Below are positions 42,170 to 53,102 of a DNA stretch of 57,006 nucleotides, one piece after another. The number at the start of each line of letters is the position of its first letter. Position 1 is the stretch's first letter. The notes below the pieces were generated by a model. That model saw only the letters and a list, made by a program, of their open reading frames with translations. It ran no database searches and was not told where the DNA came from. Source of the stretch: Deltaproteobacteria bacterium (GTDB taxonomy: Bacteria; Myxococcota_A; UBA9160; UBA4427). A program made the translations under genes and the position numbers. The stretch lies in NCBI GenBank assembly GCA_019310975.1, contig JAFDDH010000004.1, positions 1 to 57,006 of the forward strand, given 5' to 3'.

Positions 42170-42592
42170 GTGGCCACCATTTTCACCAGGATCATCGAAG
42201 GCGATCTGCCGGCCCACTTCGTCTGGAAGGACGAGATCTGCGTGGGCTTCCTCTCCATCGCACCGCTCAAGCCGGGCCATACATTGGTCGTGCCCAGGGC
42301 CGAGGTGGACCACTGGCTCGATCTGGATCCGGATGTCATCAAGCATCTCGCGGGGGTCACACAGTCGATCGGCAAGGCGATCCAGCGTGGTTACGACCCG
42401 CTGAAGGTCGGCTCGATCATCCTCGGTCTCGAGGTGCCCCACGTCCACATCCACGTTGCGCCGATCTGGTCGCCTACGGATCTCGACTTCCACAACGCAA
42501 TGGCCGGTGTCAAGCCGGAGGACCTGGCACGCGAGGCCGATGTCGTACGCGATGCGCTGCGCGACCTCGGCTATGCAGAGGTTTCGGATTAG
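42170..42592 (+). CDS. HIT-family nucleotide-binding protein
   Basis: A 140-residue histidine-triad protein. The motif HVHIHV (His91, His93, His95) and the N-terminal block IFTRIIEGDLPAHFVWKDE match bacterial HIT hydrolases, which cleave AMP from substituted nucleoside 5'-phosphoramidates and adenylates. The GTG at 42170 begins the family sequence and has a GGGGGGCGCAAGG leader. The stop lies only 2 bp before the sulfotransferase ATG, so they are probably translated together. HIT proteins hydrolyse adenosine 5'-phosphosulfate in some organisms, which would fit a sulfotransferase partner; this link is inference. Confidence 0.9.
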   Translation: MATIFTRIIEGDLPAHFVWKDEICVGFLSIAPLKPGHTLVVPRAEVDHWLDLDPDVIKHLAGVTQSIGKAIQRGYDPLKVGSIILGLEVPHVHIHVAPIWSPTDLDFHNAMAGVKPEDLAREADVVRDALRDLGYAEVSD

Positions 42593-42594
42593 AG

Positions 42595-43860
42595 ATGGCG
42601 AAGCGGCCCGATGCTGTACGGATAGGCGACCTGGCCGAACCCGTATTCAGCGAAGATGTCGTAGAGATGATGAGCGCGGTTGCTCCGATGGCGGCCGCCA
42701 TTCCCTGGACGCTGGATGCGGCGCTCGAGCAGGCCCGTGCCGGGACGGGCCTCGATGACTTCGGCGAGGATATCTATAGCGAGCCCTTTTCGGTCTTCAT
42801 CGAGTGCGCCGACAAGGAGGGGGGGCTCTCGCCCATGGGTGAGGTGACGATCTGGGGCCAGATCGTCCAGTTCCTGCAGAGCCGACTCCTCGTGGAGGAC
42901 CAGATTGGCCGCCATCCGCAGATCCTTCAGCAGCCGATCAAGCGGCCCATCATCATCGCCGGGCTGCCGCGAACCGGCACCACGCATCTCCACAATCTCA
43001 TCTCGGCCGACCCGGGTCTGCGCTACCTGCCGTGGTGGGAGAGCCTCGAGCCGGTGCCGCCACCGGGCGAGCCCGGCGACTCCACCGCGCTGGACCCGCG
43101 CCTGCAGCGCGCCGCCGACGGCATCGAGATGCGCGACCGCGTGATGCCTCACTTCAAGCGCATGCACGATATGTGGCCGGATCATGCCCACGAGGAGATT
43201 CACCTCCTGGCCATCGCCGGATCGACGATGTTCTTCGAGGCGCTCGTCCTCTCGCCCACATGGCGCGACTGGTATCTCGATCACGACCAGACACCCTGGT
43301 ATGCGTATATGAAGCGCATTCTGCAAGTGCTGCAGCACCTGCGCGGTGGCGAGCGCTGGATCCTAAAATCGCCGCAACACCTCGAGCAATTCGGCCCGCT
43401 CCGCAAGACGTTTCCCGATGCGACCTTCGTCATCACGCATCGTGACCCGGTCTCGATCACGGCCTCGATGGCGACCATGGTGGCCTACGCGGCGCGTCTC
43501 AGCCGGGATCCCGTCGATCCCGTGGCGATCGGGAGGTTCTGGTCGGATCGGATCGAGCGCATGCTCTGCGCTTGTATGGACGATCGCGACATGCTGCCCG
43601 CCGACCAATCCATCGACGTCCTCTTCCACGAATTCATGCGCGATGACATCGCCATGGTCGAGCGGATCTACGTGCTGGCCGCCCAGCCCTTCAACGCCGA
43701 GGTGCGGGCCGCGATGGATGCCTTCATGCAGGAGCATCCGCGCGGCAAGCACGGACGCGTGCTCTACGACCTGGCGGAATTCGGGCTCGATCGCGCCGAG
43801 CGTCGCGAGGCTCTGCGCGCCTATGTGGATCGCTTCGGAGTAGCGCTCGAGGGCGAGTAG
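42595..43860 (+). CDS. PAPS-dependent sulfotransferase family protein
   Basis: A 421-residue protein. PRTGTTHLH (125-133) is the 5'-phosphosulfate-binding loop, and THRDPVSITAS (281-291) is the 3'-phosphate-binding segment. LKSPQHLEQ at about 257 is also conserved in this branch of bacterial sulfotransferase-3-like enzymes. They transfer sulfate from PAPS to an alcohol or phenol of a small molecule or lipid; the acceptor is unknown. It follows the HIT gene with 2 bp between. It converges on the ABC exporter operon, with 85 bp between and no obvious terminator. Confidence 0.88.
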   Translation: MAKRPDAVRIGDLAEPVFSEDVVEMMSAVAPMAAAIPWTLDAALEQARAGTGLDDFGEDIYSEPFSVFIECADKEGGLSPMGEVTIWGQIVQFLQSRLLVEDQIGRHPQILQQPIKRPIIIAGLPRTGTTHLHNLISADPGLRYLPWWESLEPVPPPGEPGDSTALDPRLQRAADGIEMRDRVMPHFKRMHDMWPDHAHEEIHLLAIAGSTMFFEALVLSPTWRDWYLDHDQTPWYAYMKRILQVLQHLRGGERWILKSPQHLEQFGPLRKTFPDATFVITHRDPVSITASMATMVAYAARLSRDPVDPVAIGRFWSDRIERMLCACMDDRDMLPADQSIDVLFHEFMRDDIAMVERIYVLAAQPFNAEVRAAMDAFMQEHPRGKHGRVLYDLAEFGLDRAERREALRAYVDRFGVALEGE

Positions 43861-43945
43861 CTGGCCAGGTGTCGTGTCCAGGTGGGTGGGTCATCGGACC
43901 CCCGGATTCGGTGCATTGGGGGGCGGCCGGGAGGGGCGATCCGGG

Positions 43946-45921
43946 TCAGGCGACACCGCGGGTCTGCAGCTCGACATAGCTCCGGTAGGCGCCGTTCGCC
44001 TGCCGCATCAGCTCAGCATGCGAGCCGCGCTCGACGATACGCCCCTCGTCGAGGAAGAAGATTTCGTCGGCCCCGCGGATCGTCGACAACCGGTGCGCGA
44101 TCACGATGACGATGCGGGTACGGCTCGCCTCGCGGAGCGAGGCGACGAGCTGGCGCTCGGTGTCGGGGTCGAGGGCGGAGGTCGGCTCGTCGAGGATCAG
44201 GATCGGTGCGTTCCGCACCAGGGCGCGTGCGATCGAGAGTCGCTGCTTCTGCCCCGCAGAGAGCTTTCCTCCCGCGCGCCCCAGTCGCGTTCGATAGCCA
44301 TCGGGCAGGGCTTCGATGAACTCGTGGGCACCGGCGATTCGCGCTGCCCGCCTGATGTCGGTTTCGCTCGCCGCCCGATTGCCGAGCTTGATGTTCTCCT
44401 CGATGCTGGCGTCGAAGAGCACGGTCTCCTGGAAAACGAACGCGATCTGGCTGCGCAATGAGGTCAGAGACACGTCGGCGATGTCGTGCCCATCGATGCG
44501 TACCTGTCCCGACTGCGGCTCGATGAAGCGGGGTATGAGGTAGGCGAGGGTGGTCTTGCCAGCGCCGGCGGGCCCCGCGAAGGCGATCACCTGTCCGAGA
44601 TGTGCCTCGAAACTCACGTCCTCGAGGGTCGGCGTGTCGGCCTCGTAAGCGAAATGCACGTGGTCGACGACCAATGAATCACTCAGGGGTGGGAGCTCAA
44701 AGGCGCCGTCGACGTCGTGCTCGGACGCCGCGTCCATCAGGAAGAAGACGCGGTTCAGCCCCGTCGCCTCATTCTGGAGCCGGATCCAGATGGCGCCGAG
44801 GTCGACGCTTGCGGCCGCGATGGTGATGAAGAACGAGAGCAGTACCGCGAAGTCGCCGAGTGAGAGCCGGCCGTCGATGATTCCATCGCAGATGTAGTAG
44901 AGCACCTCGATCACGATGAAGGCGCCTGCGATGGCCGCCAGGAAGAAGGTCACGATCTCCACCAGGATCCTGAGGCGAAACTGCCGGAACGAATCCTCGC
45001 TATCGGCGCCGAAGCGCTTCCGTTCGCGGCCCTCGCCTCCGAGACTCTGGACAGCCAGCACGTTGGACATCGCCTCCTCCATGCTCGAGGTCGTGGTGGC
45101 GCCCGCCCTGCGGCTGCGTGCGCCGTAGCGGCGGTGGAGACCCGCGAGCGGCAGGGTTGGGATGAAGGCGACGCCGATGAAGCCGAGCCCCGCCCACACG
45201 ATTGGCGACTGCCAGCCGTACACCATCCCCATCACCCAGACCGTCATCATGATGATGGCCGGTGAGGCGATCGGCGTGAGCGTGATCTTATAACAAGTGG
45301 AAGTGATGACTGTGGTGTCGTACATGACGCGATAGACCGCGTCACCGATCCGCTCATCATCCAGGCTCGTCATCGGAAGCGACTGGATTCGATCGAAGAG
45401 ACGCGTTCGGTAGTAGTGATTGAGTTTCTGCGTGAGCCGCATCGTCCATCGGTAGTCGATCAGTCCGAGCAGGCCGCCGATCAGGCTGAAACCCGAGTTG
45501 GCTTCGTTCTCGGTTCGCGTCGCCGTATCCCAGCCCTCGGGCACACCGCGTGCGTCGGCCCGGTCTCGCTCGCGGAAATCCACTCCGAACGCGCCAATCA
45601 GGACCAGCAGCGCGAATTGCGCCCCGATCGTCCAAGCGAGTAGCTCAGTGGTCGAGAGTCCCTGGCCGAGGTCGACGAAGGGCTGGATGAAGAAGGGAAA
45701 TGGGGTGAGCTCTTCTCCAAAGGGTATGCCCATGATCACCTGATCGATGAGGATCCGGGTGGGCCAGGGCAGGAAGAGCATCGGGATGAAGCTTCCGATC
45801 AGCATCGCGAGCTTCACGCTGAACTCGAAGCGGAACGGGCCGATGTAGCGCAGCGCGCGGCCAATCAGCCGGATTGCGTCGGCGCTGCCGAATCGCTCCG
45901 ACTCATCGAGTCGCTCTCTCA

Positions 45922-45922
<1 letters not shown>
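43946..45922 (-). CDS. ABC exporter half-transporter, second subunit
   Basis: A 658-residue fusion of a six-helix exporter membrane domain (about residues 25-390) and an ATPase domain. Walker A is GPAGAGKT, the Q-loop is FVFQET, the signature is LSAGQ instead of LSGGQ, Walker B is ILILDEPTS and the switch His is in IAHRLS. Between helices 2 and 3 there is an unusual charged loop (FRERDRADARGVPEGWDTATRTENEAN). Its ATG overlaps the stop of the partner gene (ATGA), so a heterodimeric exporter is likely. Substrate unknown; lipid or peptide export is typical. Confidence 0.9.
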
Positions 45923-47931
<2,009 letters not shown>

Positions 47932-47943
47932 CGTCCCGGGCTT

Positions 47944-49113
47944 CTAGAGCGCGCGCAGTCCGGTGATATGCTCACCCAGGATCAGGGTGTGGACATCATG
48001 CGTTCCCTCGTAGGTCCTGACGGTTTCGAGGTTGAGCATATGTCTCATGGATTGGTAGTCGTCCACGATGCCATTGGCGCCGAGCAGATCACGCGCTTCC
48101 CGCGCGATGCGCAGCGCTATGTCGACGTTGTTTCGCTTGATCATGGACACCATGGTGTGGTGCAGCTTGCCCTCGTCCTTGAGCCTGCCGACTTGAAGGG
48201 CCAAGAGCTGCGCCTTGGTGATCTCGGTGAGCATCTCCGCCAGCTTCATCTGCGTGAGCTGCTTCCCGGCCAGCGGTCCGCCCTGCACGACGCGGTCGCG
48301 CGTGTACTGCACAGCCTCGTCGTAGCACGCCATGGCGGCACCGATGGCGCCCCAGGCAATCCCGTAGCGAGCCTGGGTGAGGCAGCCGAGCGGTCCGCCC
48401 AGCCCCTTGGCACCGGGTAGTCGGTTCTCGTCCGGAACCTCGACATTCTCCAGGAAGAGCTCGGAGGTGACCGAGGCGCGGAGCGAGAACTTGCCCTTGA
48501 TGTCGCGTGCCACGAAGCCGGGTCGTTCGGTCTCCACCAGGAAGCCGCGCACGCCATCCTCACTCCTGGCCCAGACGATCGCGAGCTTTGCCAGCGATCC
48601 GTTGGTGATCCAGCGCTTCACACCATTCAGCACCCAGCCGTCGCCCTTGCGCTCAGCCTTCGTCACCATCCCACCCACGAAGCTGCCGAAGTCGGGCTCG
48701 GTCAGAGCGAAGCACCCAATCACCTCGCCGGCGGCCATGTCGGGAAGCCACCTTTCCTTCTGCTCCTCGGTCCCGTAGGCATGGATCGGGTACATGCAGA
48801 GCGAGCCCTGGACCGAGGCGAAGGAGCGCAGCCCCGAGTCGCCCCGTTCGAGCTCCTGCATCAACAGCCCGTAGGCGACGTTGTTCATGCCCGCACATCC
48901 GTGGCCCTTGAGGTTGGCCCCGAACATCCCCAGCTCGGCCATCTGGGGCGTGAGCTCCATCGGGAAGGAGCCATCCCGGCGCACATGCTCCTGGATGCGG
49001 GGGAGGAATTCGCCACTCACCCAGTCACGCACGGAGTCACGCACCATGCGTTCCTCCTCGCTGAACTGGGACTCGTCGAGCAGAAGAAAGTCGGGGGGGC
49101 TGTATTCCGCCAA
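47944..49113 (-). CDS. gcdH: glutaryl-CoA dehydrogenase-type acyl-CoA dehydrogenase
   Basis: A 389-residue flavoenzyme. The blocks GHGCAGMNNVAYGLLMQELE and RSFASVQGSLCMYPI are characteristic of glutaryl-CoA dehydrogenase, where the Arg binds the substrate carboxylate. ALTEPDFGS is the flavin motif. The catalytic Glu is in RTYEGTHDVHTLILG near residue 369. It oxidises and decarboxylates glutaryl-CoA to crotonyl-CoA in lysine and aromatic-ring breakdown. The TTG at 49113 is chosen because GGGAG precedes it and AEYSPPDFLLLDE begins the family sequence; an upstream frame is unlike it. Two ABC exporter genes follow after 12 bp. Confidence 0.9.
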   Translation of the reverse strand: MAEYSPPDFLLLDESQFSEEERMVRDSVRDWVSGEFLPRIQEHVRRDGSFPMELTPQMAELGMFGANLKGHGCAGMNNVAYGLLMQELERGDSGLRSFASVQGSLCMYPIHAYGTEEQKERWLPDMAAGEVIGCFALTEPDFGSFVGGMVTKAERKGDGWVLNGVKRWITNGSLAKLAIVWARSEDGVRGFLVETERPGFVARDIKGKFSLRASVTSELFLENVEVPDENRLPGAKGLGGPLGCLTQARYGIAWGAIGAAMACYDEAVQYTRDRVVQGGPLAGKQLTQMKLAEMLTEITKAQLLALQVGRLKDEGKLHHTMVSMIKRNNVDIALRIAREARDLLGANGIVDDYQSMRHMLNLETVRTYEGTHDVHTLILGEHITGLRAL

Positions 49114-49253
49114 GGGGTCGCTCCCGAGTGCGTGAAGGGGCGGCGCGACTTTCCTTCCGGGGGATCGTCGCCGGCGATGCAGGATCGTCGGGTCACGATA
49201 GCAACCGGCGCGCTGCCGGGCATTCGGCTCGATTGGAGCCCCAGAACGCACGG

Positions 49254-49280
49254 GGCCCGGCGGGAAGAACCCACCGGGCC
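49254..49280 (-). terminator. GC-rich hairpin after the phasin-like gene
   Basis: GGCCCGG (49254-49260) pairs with CCGGGCC (49274-49280), with an inner GGG/CCC pair and a 5-nt loop. It lies 60 bp beyond the phasin-like stop and upstream of gcdH. No T-run follows on the minus strand, so termination may be partial. Confidence 0.45.
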
Positions 49281-49339
49281 TGACGTTGATTTGAGCCGGA
49301 TCGTGCCTCGGACGAGGCGTCTCCGTCTCGGGGGTTGGC

Positions 49340-49771
49340 CTACTCGGCCACCGCCGTCTCTGGCGTCGACGGGGTGGGGGTCACCCTCTGGGAGAGCGAT
49401 TTGTCGAGGGCCTTCAGGCGGCGGTTGATGCGGTTCAGCTTGCGGTCGAGCTTGTCGATTTCGCCACGCGACGCAATCTGGAAGGTACTGAGCACAGACT
49501 CGAGACCGCTCCCGAGCTGCTTGCCAAATTGCCTGCCCTGGGTCTCGAGCTGCCTGGTCACGTCGTCGCGGAGTGACTCGGCCCTCTGGACGACATCGTA
49601 TTTGCGAAGCTCCTTCTGGAACTTCTTGATGCGCTTCTCGGCCTTCCTGTTGAAGTCGCTGGTGCGATCCTCGACGCGCTTCTGGAATTTGTTGATCTCG
49701 TCTTCGACGTTGTGGAAGGCGCTCTGCACGCGTTCACGGCTTTCGTCGACGATGCTGGCTCGTTCGGACAT
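49340..49771 (-). CDS. phasin-like coiled-coil protein
   Basis: A 143-residue protein, almost entirely predicted helix and coiled coil, rich in K, R, E and Q. The C-terminal FQIASRGEIDKLDRKLNRINRRLKAL (split into its parts: FQIASRGEIDKLDRK, then LNRINRRLKAL) resembles the PhaF/PhaI phasin and PhaE ends, where a short SRxEI turn precedes a leucine-zipper-like helix. Phasins coat polyhydroxyalkanoate granules; no pha synthase gene is in the window, so a granule role is inference. The ATG at 49771 has GAGGAG upstream. A strong sigma-70 promoter about 180 bp upstream controls it, overlapped by TGACGCA repeats. Confidence 0.7.
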   Translation of the reverse strand: MSERASIVDESRERVQSAFHNVEDEINKFQKRVEDRTSDFNRKAEKRIKKFQKELRKYDVVQRAESLRDDVTRQLETQGRQFGKQLGSGLESVLSTFQIASRGEIDKLDRKLNRINRRLKALDKSLSQRVTPTPSTPETAVAE

Positions 49772-49791
49772 CGGGATGCTCCTCTTTGCTT

Positions 49792-49908
49792 GGGACGGTC
49801 GGGACGGTCGGGACTTGGTCGGGACTCGCCGGCCCGGTAAGGGATGATCTCGGCGCGCAGTGGACCCGAGCGCATGCTCGAGTCCCAGGCTCGCCGGAGG
49901 GGGGGGGG
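49792..49908 (-). other. leader of the phasin-like gene: 9-bp duplication and a run of 10 G
   Basis: GGGACGGTC is repeated at 49792-49800 and 49801-49809, with a degenerate third copy GGGACTTGGTC. A run of ten G (49899-49908 on the plus strand) lies further upstream. Both fall in the presumed 175-nt leader between the promoter at 49953-49981 and the ATG at 49771, so slippage could alter leader length but not the protein. Confidence 0.5.
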
Positions 49909-49952
49909 CGCGGTGACCGCAGCCGCCGGATCGACCCCCCGCGACGGCGACC

Positions 49953-49981
49953 AATATAGACACGATGCGTCATCGCGTCAA
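49953..49981 (-). promoter_or_regulatory. sigma-70 promoter of the phasin-like gene
   Basis: The minus strand reads TTGACG, 17 bp, TATATT: five of six matches in each box with optimal spacing. It is the best sigma-70 promoter in the window. The transcript should start near 49946. The spacer contains TGACGCA, and its mirror image TGCGTCA lies just upstream of the -35 box. Confidence 0.75.
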
Positions 49982-50062
49982 GATGTGACGCAGTGCGGCG
50001 AAATCCCCATTTATCAGGTACTTATGGGGCAATCTGCATCATCACTGACGCATTGCGGCAAA
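49966..50062. promoter_or_regulatory. TGACGCA repeat cluster (operator candidate) with the recurrent AAGTACCTGA element
   Basis: TGCGTCA (49966-49972) and TGACGCA (49986-49992) form a palindrome around the -35 box. TGACGCAGTGCGGCGAA (49986-50002) and TGACGCATTGCGGCAAA (50046-50062) are near-identical direct repeats 60 bp apart. Between them CCCCAT (50005-50010) and ATGGGG (50024-50029) flank the element ATCAGGTACTTAT. The GC-rich TGCGGCA words recall sites bound by the phasin repressor PhaR, but no such regulator is encoded here. Confidence 0.55.
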
Positions 50063-50075
50063 GCGCCACGATCTT

Positions 50076-51086
50076 CTACCAGCGTACGACCGCGCTTCCC
50101 CAGGTGAAGCCGGAGCCAAAGGCCGTCATCGAGATGATGTGGCCGGACGTGATCAGGCCCTCGCGATCGGCCTCGGCGAGCAGCATGGGAATCGAGGCCG
50201 CCGAGCAATTGCCGTAGCGCTCGATGTTGTTGAAGAGGCGATCGTCCGGGATCTCCAACTTGCCCGCGACGTACTCGTTGATGCGCAGGTTGGCCTGGTG
50301 GAAGAGGAAGAGGCTCACATCGTCGAGCTTGATGCTGGCGCCCGCCAGTGCCTCGGTCAGCACCTCGGGCATGCGCGTGACGGCGTGCTTGAAGACGTAC
50401 TTGCCCTCCATCTTCGGGAAGTGTCGCCCCTCGTCGATCATCTCTTTGCTGATTCGGCAGGGCCATTCGCCGGAGGCGGGCGCCTCGATCCAGAGCCTCC
50501 TTGCGTGCTTGCCCTGGGCGTGCAGGCGTACGTGCAAGATGCCCGCCGGATCGTCGTCGTCCTCGTTGGCCTCGAGGATCACGGCGCCGGCGCCATCGCC
50601 GAAGATCACAGCGACATCGCGGCCGCGCGTCGTCGGGTCGATGCCGGTGGAGTGGACTTCGCAACCCACCACCAGGATGCGCCGGCACTTGCCCGATTGG
50701 ATCAGGCTGTCGGCAAAGTTCAGCGCGTAGAGAAAGCCGCTGCACTGCGCGCGCAGGTCGATGCAGGGGATCTCGCCCGCCGACAGGCGCTCGTGCAGGA
50801 AGAAGGACGTCCCCGGAAATTCGTGCTGTGACGAGAGCGTGCCAAGCAGGATGAAGTCGATGTCCTCGATTCCCAGGCCGGCCCGCTCGAGCGCGGCCAG
50901 AGAGGCCTCGCCGGCCAGGTCCGCCGGCATCTGGCCGGGCGTGATCCAGCGTCGTTCCTTGATGCCAGTACGCTGCTGGATCCACTCGTCCGTGGTGTCC
51001 ATCATCCCCGCGAGCTCGTCGTTGGTGACGACCCGCTCGGGCACGCACATTCCTGTTCCCACGATCTTGGCTCGCTTCGAAGGCAT
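50076..51086 (-). CDS. beta-ketoacyl-ACP synthase III-like enzyme (FabH family)
   Basis: A 336-residue thiolase-fold condensing enzyme. The catalytic triad is visible: Cys115 in LRAQCSGFLYAL, His263 in FHQANLRI and Asn293 in GNCSAASIP. FabH enzymes condense an acyl-CoA with malonyl-ACP to start fatty-acid synthesis; many paralogues serve secondary or specialised lipid routes. It is not in a fab cluster, so the housekeeping role is doubtful and no symbol is given. The ATG at 51086 has GGGAAG upstream; an earlier ATG at 51137 lies inside hflX. It starts 4 bp after the hflX stop, so the two are likely co-transcribed. Confidence 0.9.
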   Translation of the reverse strand: MPSKRAKIVGTGMCVPERVVTNDELAGMMDTTDEWIQQRTGIKERRWITPGQMPADLAGEASLAALERAGLGIEDIDFILLGTLSSQHEFPGTSFFLHERLSAGEIPCIDLRAQCSGFLYALNFADSLIQSGKCRRILVVGCEVHSTGIDPTTRGRDVAVIFGDGAGAVILEANEDDDDPAGILHVRLHAQGKHARRLWIEAPASGEWPCRISKEMIDEGRHFPKMEGKYVFKHAVTRMPEVLTEALAGASIKLDDVSLFLFHQANLRINEYVAGKLEIPDDRLFNNIERYGNCSAASIPMLLAEADREGLITSGHIISMTAFGSGFTWGSAVVRW

Positions 51087-51090
51087 CGGT

Positions 51091-52791
51091 TCAGCTTCCC
51101 CCCCCCGCCGAGCGACGGGGCTCGACGGACTCGTCACCGAAGGGGCTCGCGCCCCGCGACGCGGTCGCGCCGTCCCACAGCATGCGTTCGGCTCTTGATA
51201 GAAGATTCGACAGCCCCTGCTTCTTCACGGAGGAGATGGCCACGCAGTCGTGGCGGCGCTCCAGCGCTGGGGCGGCCCCGTCCGGCAGCTTGTCGATCTG
51301 GTTGAAGACGAGGAGCTCCGGCTTTTCCCCCAGTCCGATCCTGCCAAGCACATCGTGAACCGCTTGAACGCGGCGTTCGAAATCCGGCGCCGAGGCGTCC
51401 ACGACGTGGAGCAAGAGATCGGCGTCCACCAACTCCTCGAGCGTGGCATGAAAGGCCGCCACCAGATCGCCCGGCAGATCGCGAATGAAGCCCACGGTGT
51501 CTGTGATGATCACCTCGCGCTCGCGCGGGAAACGAAGGCGCCGCGACACCGGGTCGAGGGTGGCGAACATCTTGTCCTCGATGAAGACGTCAGCCTGAGT
51601 GAGTGCCCGCAAGAGGGTGCTCTTACCGGCGTTCGTGTAGCCGACGATCGAGAGTACGGGCACACCTCGCCGGCCACGGCGTCGGCGCCTCCCCTCGCGC
51701 TGCTTGGCGAGCTGCTTGAGGTCGCGCTCCAGGCGCGTGATGCGATCGCGCACGCGGCGGCGATCGTTCTCGAGCTTCGTCTCGCCCGGACCTCGGCCGC
51801 CGATTCCACCCGCCAGGCGCGAGAGCGATAGATCCGCGCGCTGCGCCAGGCGCGGCATGCGGTAGCGCAGCTGCGCGAGCTCGACCTGCAGCTTGCCGTC
51901 CCGCGTCGTGGCGCGCTGGGCGAAGATGTCGAGGATCAGCTGGGTTCGGTCGACTACACGGAGCTCCATGCGCTCGGCCAGATTGCGCGCCTGGGTGGGT
52001 GTGAGGTCCTGGTCGAAGATCACCAGGTCGATGTCCTGCTGGAAGCAGCGGATCACCAGGTCAGAGAGCTTCCCGGAGCCGACCGAGGTCTTTGGATCCA
52101 GGCGTGGGCGGTTCTGCGTGATGACGTCGACCACCTGCACGCCCGCAGCCCGCGCCAACTCGGTCAGCTCCTCGACGTGGATGTCCAGTGTCTCGCGATC
52201 GCGGCCCGCCGTCACCGAGATCAGCATGGCCCGCTCGGCACCGCCCACCTGCTGCGCACCGGTCGTGGCCGAGAGCTCATTCTCGAGGTCGCGAATGAAT
52301 ACACCGAAATCCAGGTCCAGCTCAGCCGGGTGGATCGGCGCGTGGATCTCGGTGGTGCGGCCGTCGTCGTTGGCCGGAGCCAGCGTCGCCGTATGAGCCA
52401 GACCGGGAAGACCGTCTTCGCGCACCCCGACGCTCACGATGGCGTCCAGGCGAAGCACCGCGAGGTCCGTCAGGTCGTCCCGAGAGAGCCCCTCGTCGGT
52501 GAGGTGAGTGTGTATGCAGCGCAGACCGCGAAGGCGACCGCGGCCGGCACGCAGACGCCCCCAATCCGGTAGCTCGATGCCGCGGGCGTCGCCCACCATG
52601 ACGTGCTGGACGTCGCCGCGCCGATCGGCAAGCACCCCCACCTGGCGGCGGATGTCTCTGCTGACCTGGCAGATCTGGCGAGCGAAGTCGTTGCCCAGCA
52701 GGCGATCCGCGGGGAGTCGCCGTCGAAAGAGGCGCTCCAGCTGGCGCACCTGGCTGGCCTTGAGGCCGCGCGTATTGCCGTAGACCTGGAT
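51091..52791 (-). CDS. hflX: HflX ribosome-associated GTPase (long form), start codon unclear
   Basis: A GTPase of about 566 residues. The HflX domain includes GSGKLSDL and [13 protein letters not shown]. The G domain has G1 GYTNAGKS, switch [11 protein letters not shown]3 DTVGF and G4 NQIDK, where NKxD is normal. It has the long N-terminal domain of deltaproteobacterial forms ([11 protein letters not shown] at the very start). HflX splits stalled ribosomes under stress. Homology begins at the QVYGN segment, yet no ATG, GTG or TTG lies in frame close by; the nearest candidate is ATC at 52791, with GGGGG nine bases upstream, used here as a tentative start. The C-terminus ends in Gly codons forming a run of nine G. 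fabH-like gene follows 4 bp later. Confidence 0.85.
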   Translation of the reverse strand: MQVYGNTRGLKASQVRQLERLFRRRLPADRLLGNDFARQICQVSRDIRRQVGVLADRRGDVQHVMVGDARGIELPDWGRLRAGRGRLRGLRCIHTHLTDEGLSRDDLTDLAVLRLDAIVSVGVREDGLPGLAHTATLAPANDDGRTTEIHAPIHPAELDLDFGVFIRDLENELSATTGAQQVGGAERAMLISVTAGRDRETLDIHVEELTELARAAGVQVVDVITQNRPRLDPKTSVGSGKLSDLVIRCFQQDIDLVIFDQDLTPTQARNLAERMELRVVDRTQLILDIFAQRATTRDGKLQVELAQLRYRMPRLAQRADLSLSRLAGGIGGRGPGETKLENDRRRVRDRITRLERDLKQLAKQREGRRRRRGRRGVPVLSIVGYTNAGKSTLLRALTQADVFIEDKMFATLDPVSRRLRFPREREVIITDTVGFIRDLPGDLVAAFHATLEELVDADLLLHVVDASAPDFERRVQAVHDVLGRIGLGEKPELLVFNQIDKLPDGAAPALERRHDCVAISSVKKQGLSNLLSRAERMLWDGATASRGASPFGDESVEPRRSAGGGS

Positions 52792-53102
52792 GAGAACGAG
52801 CCCCCGAGCGCCTGCAGGGCGCCGCGCGGAAGGGTAGGAACCGGCGGTTGTGGGGGCAAGGAAACGGGAGTCACCCCACAGGGAGAAGGATTCGCCGCCG
52901 CAGCCCCCTGCCGGTCTTCGCGCAACCGATTTCCGATTGTGCTTTCGGGGGGTTACTCTGCGTAAGTGTTTCTCGGGGAGCGACCGATGAGCAGTCGTTG
53001 GGCGATTCCGTCGGACCGTCCTCAGCTTTTCGGGCGCAGGGACTGCACGCACGGCGAGCACCGGCCGGTGCGCCGGCCACGACTGGAGTCGAGCAGGTGG
53101 CG
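52792..53102. other. divergent hflX-glmU region with no recognised gene
   Basis: Both strands are open here, but neither translation resembles a protein family. The region must hold the promoters of hflX (minus) and glmU (plus). No convincing -35/-10 pair or Rho-independent hairpin is seen. The hflX frame continues open through it without a standard start codon near the conserved N-terminus. Confidence 0.5.
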
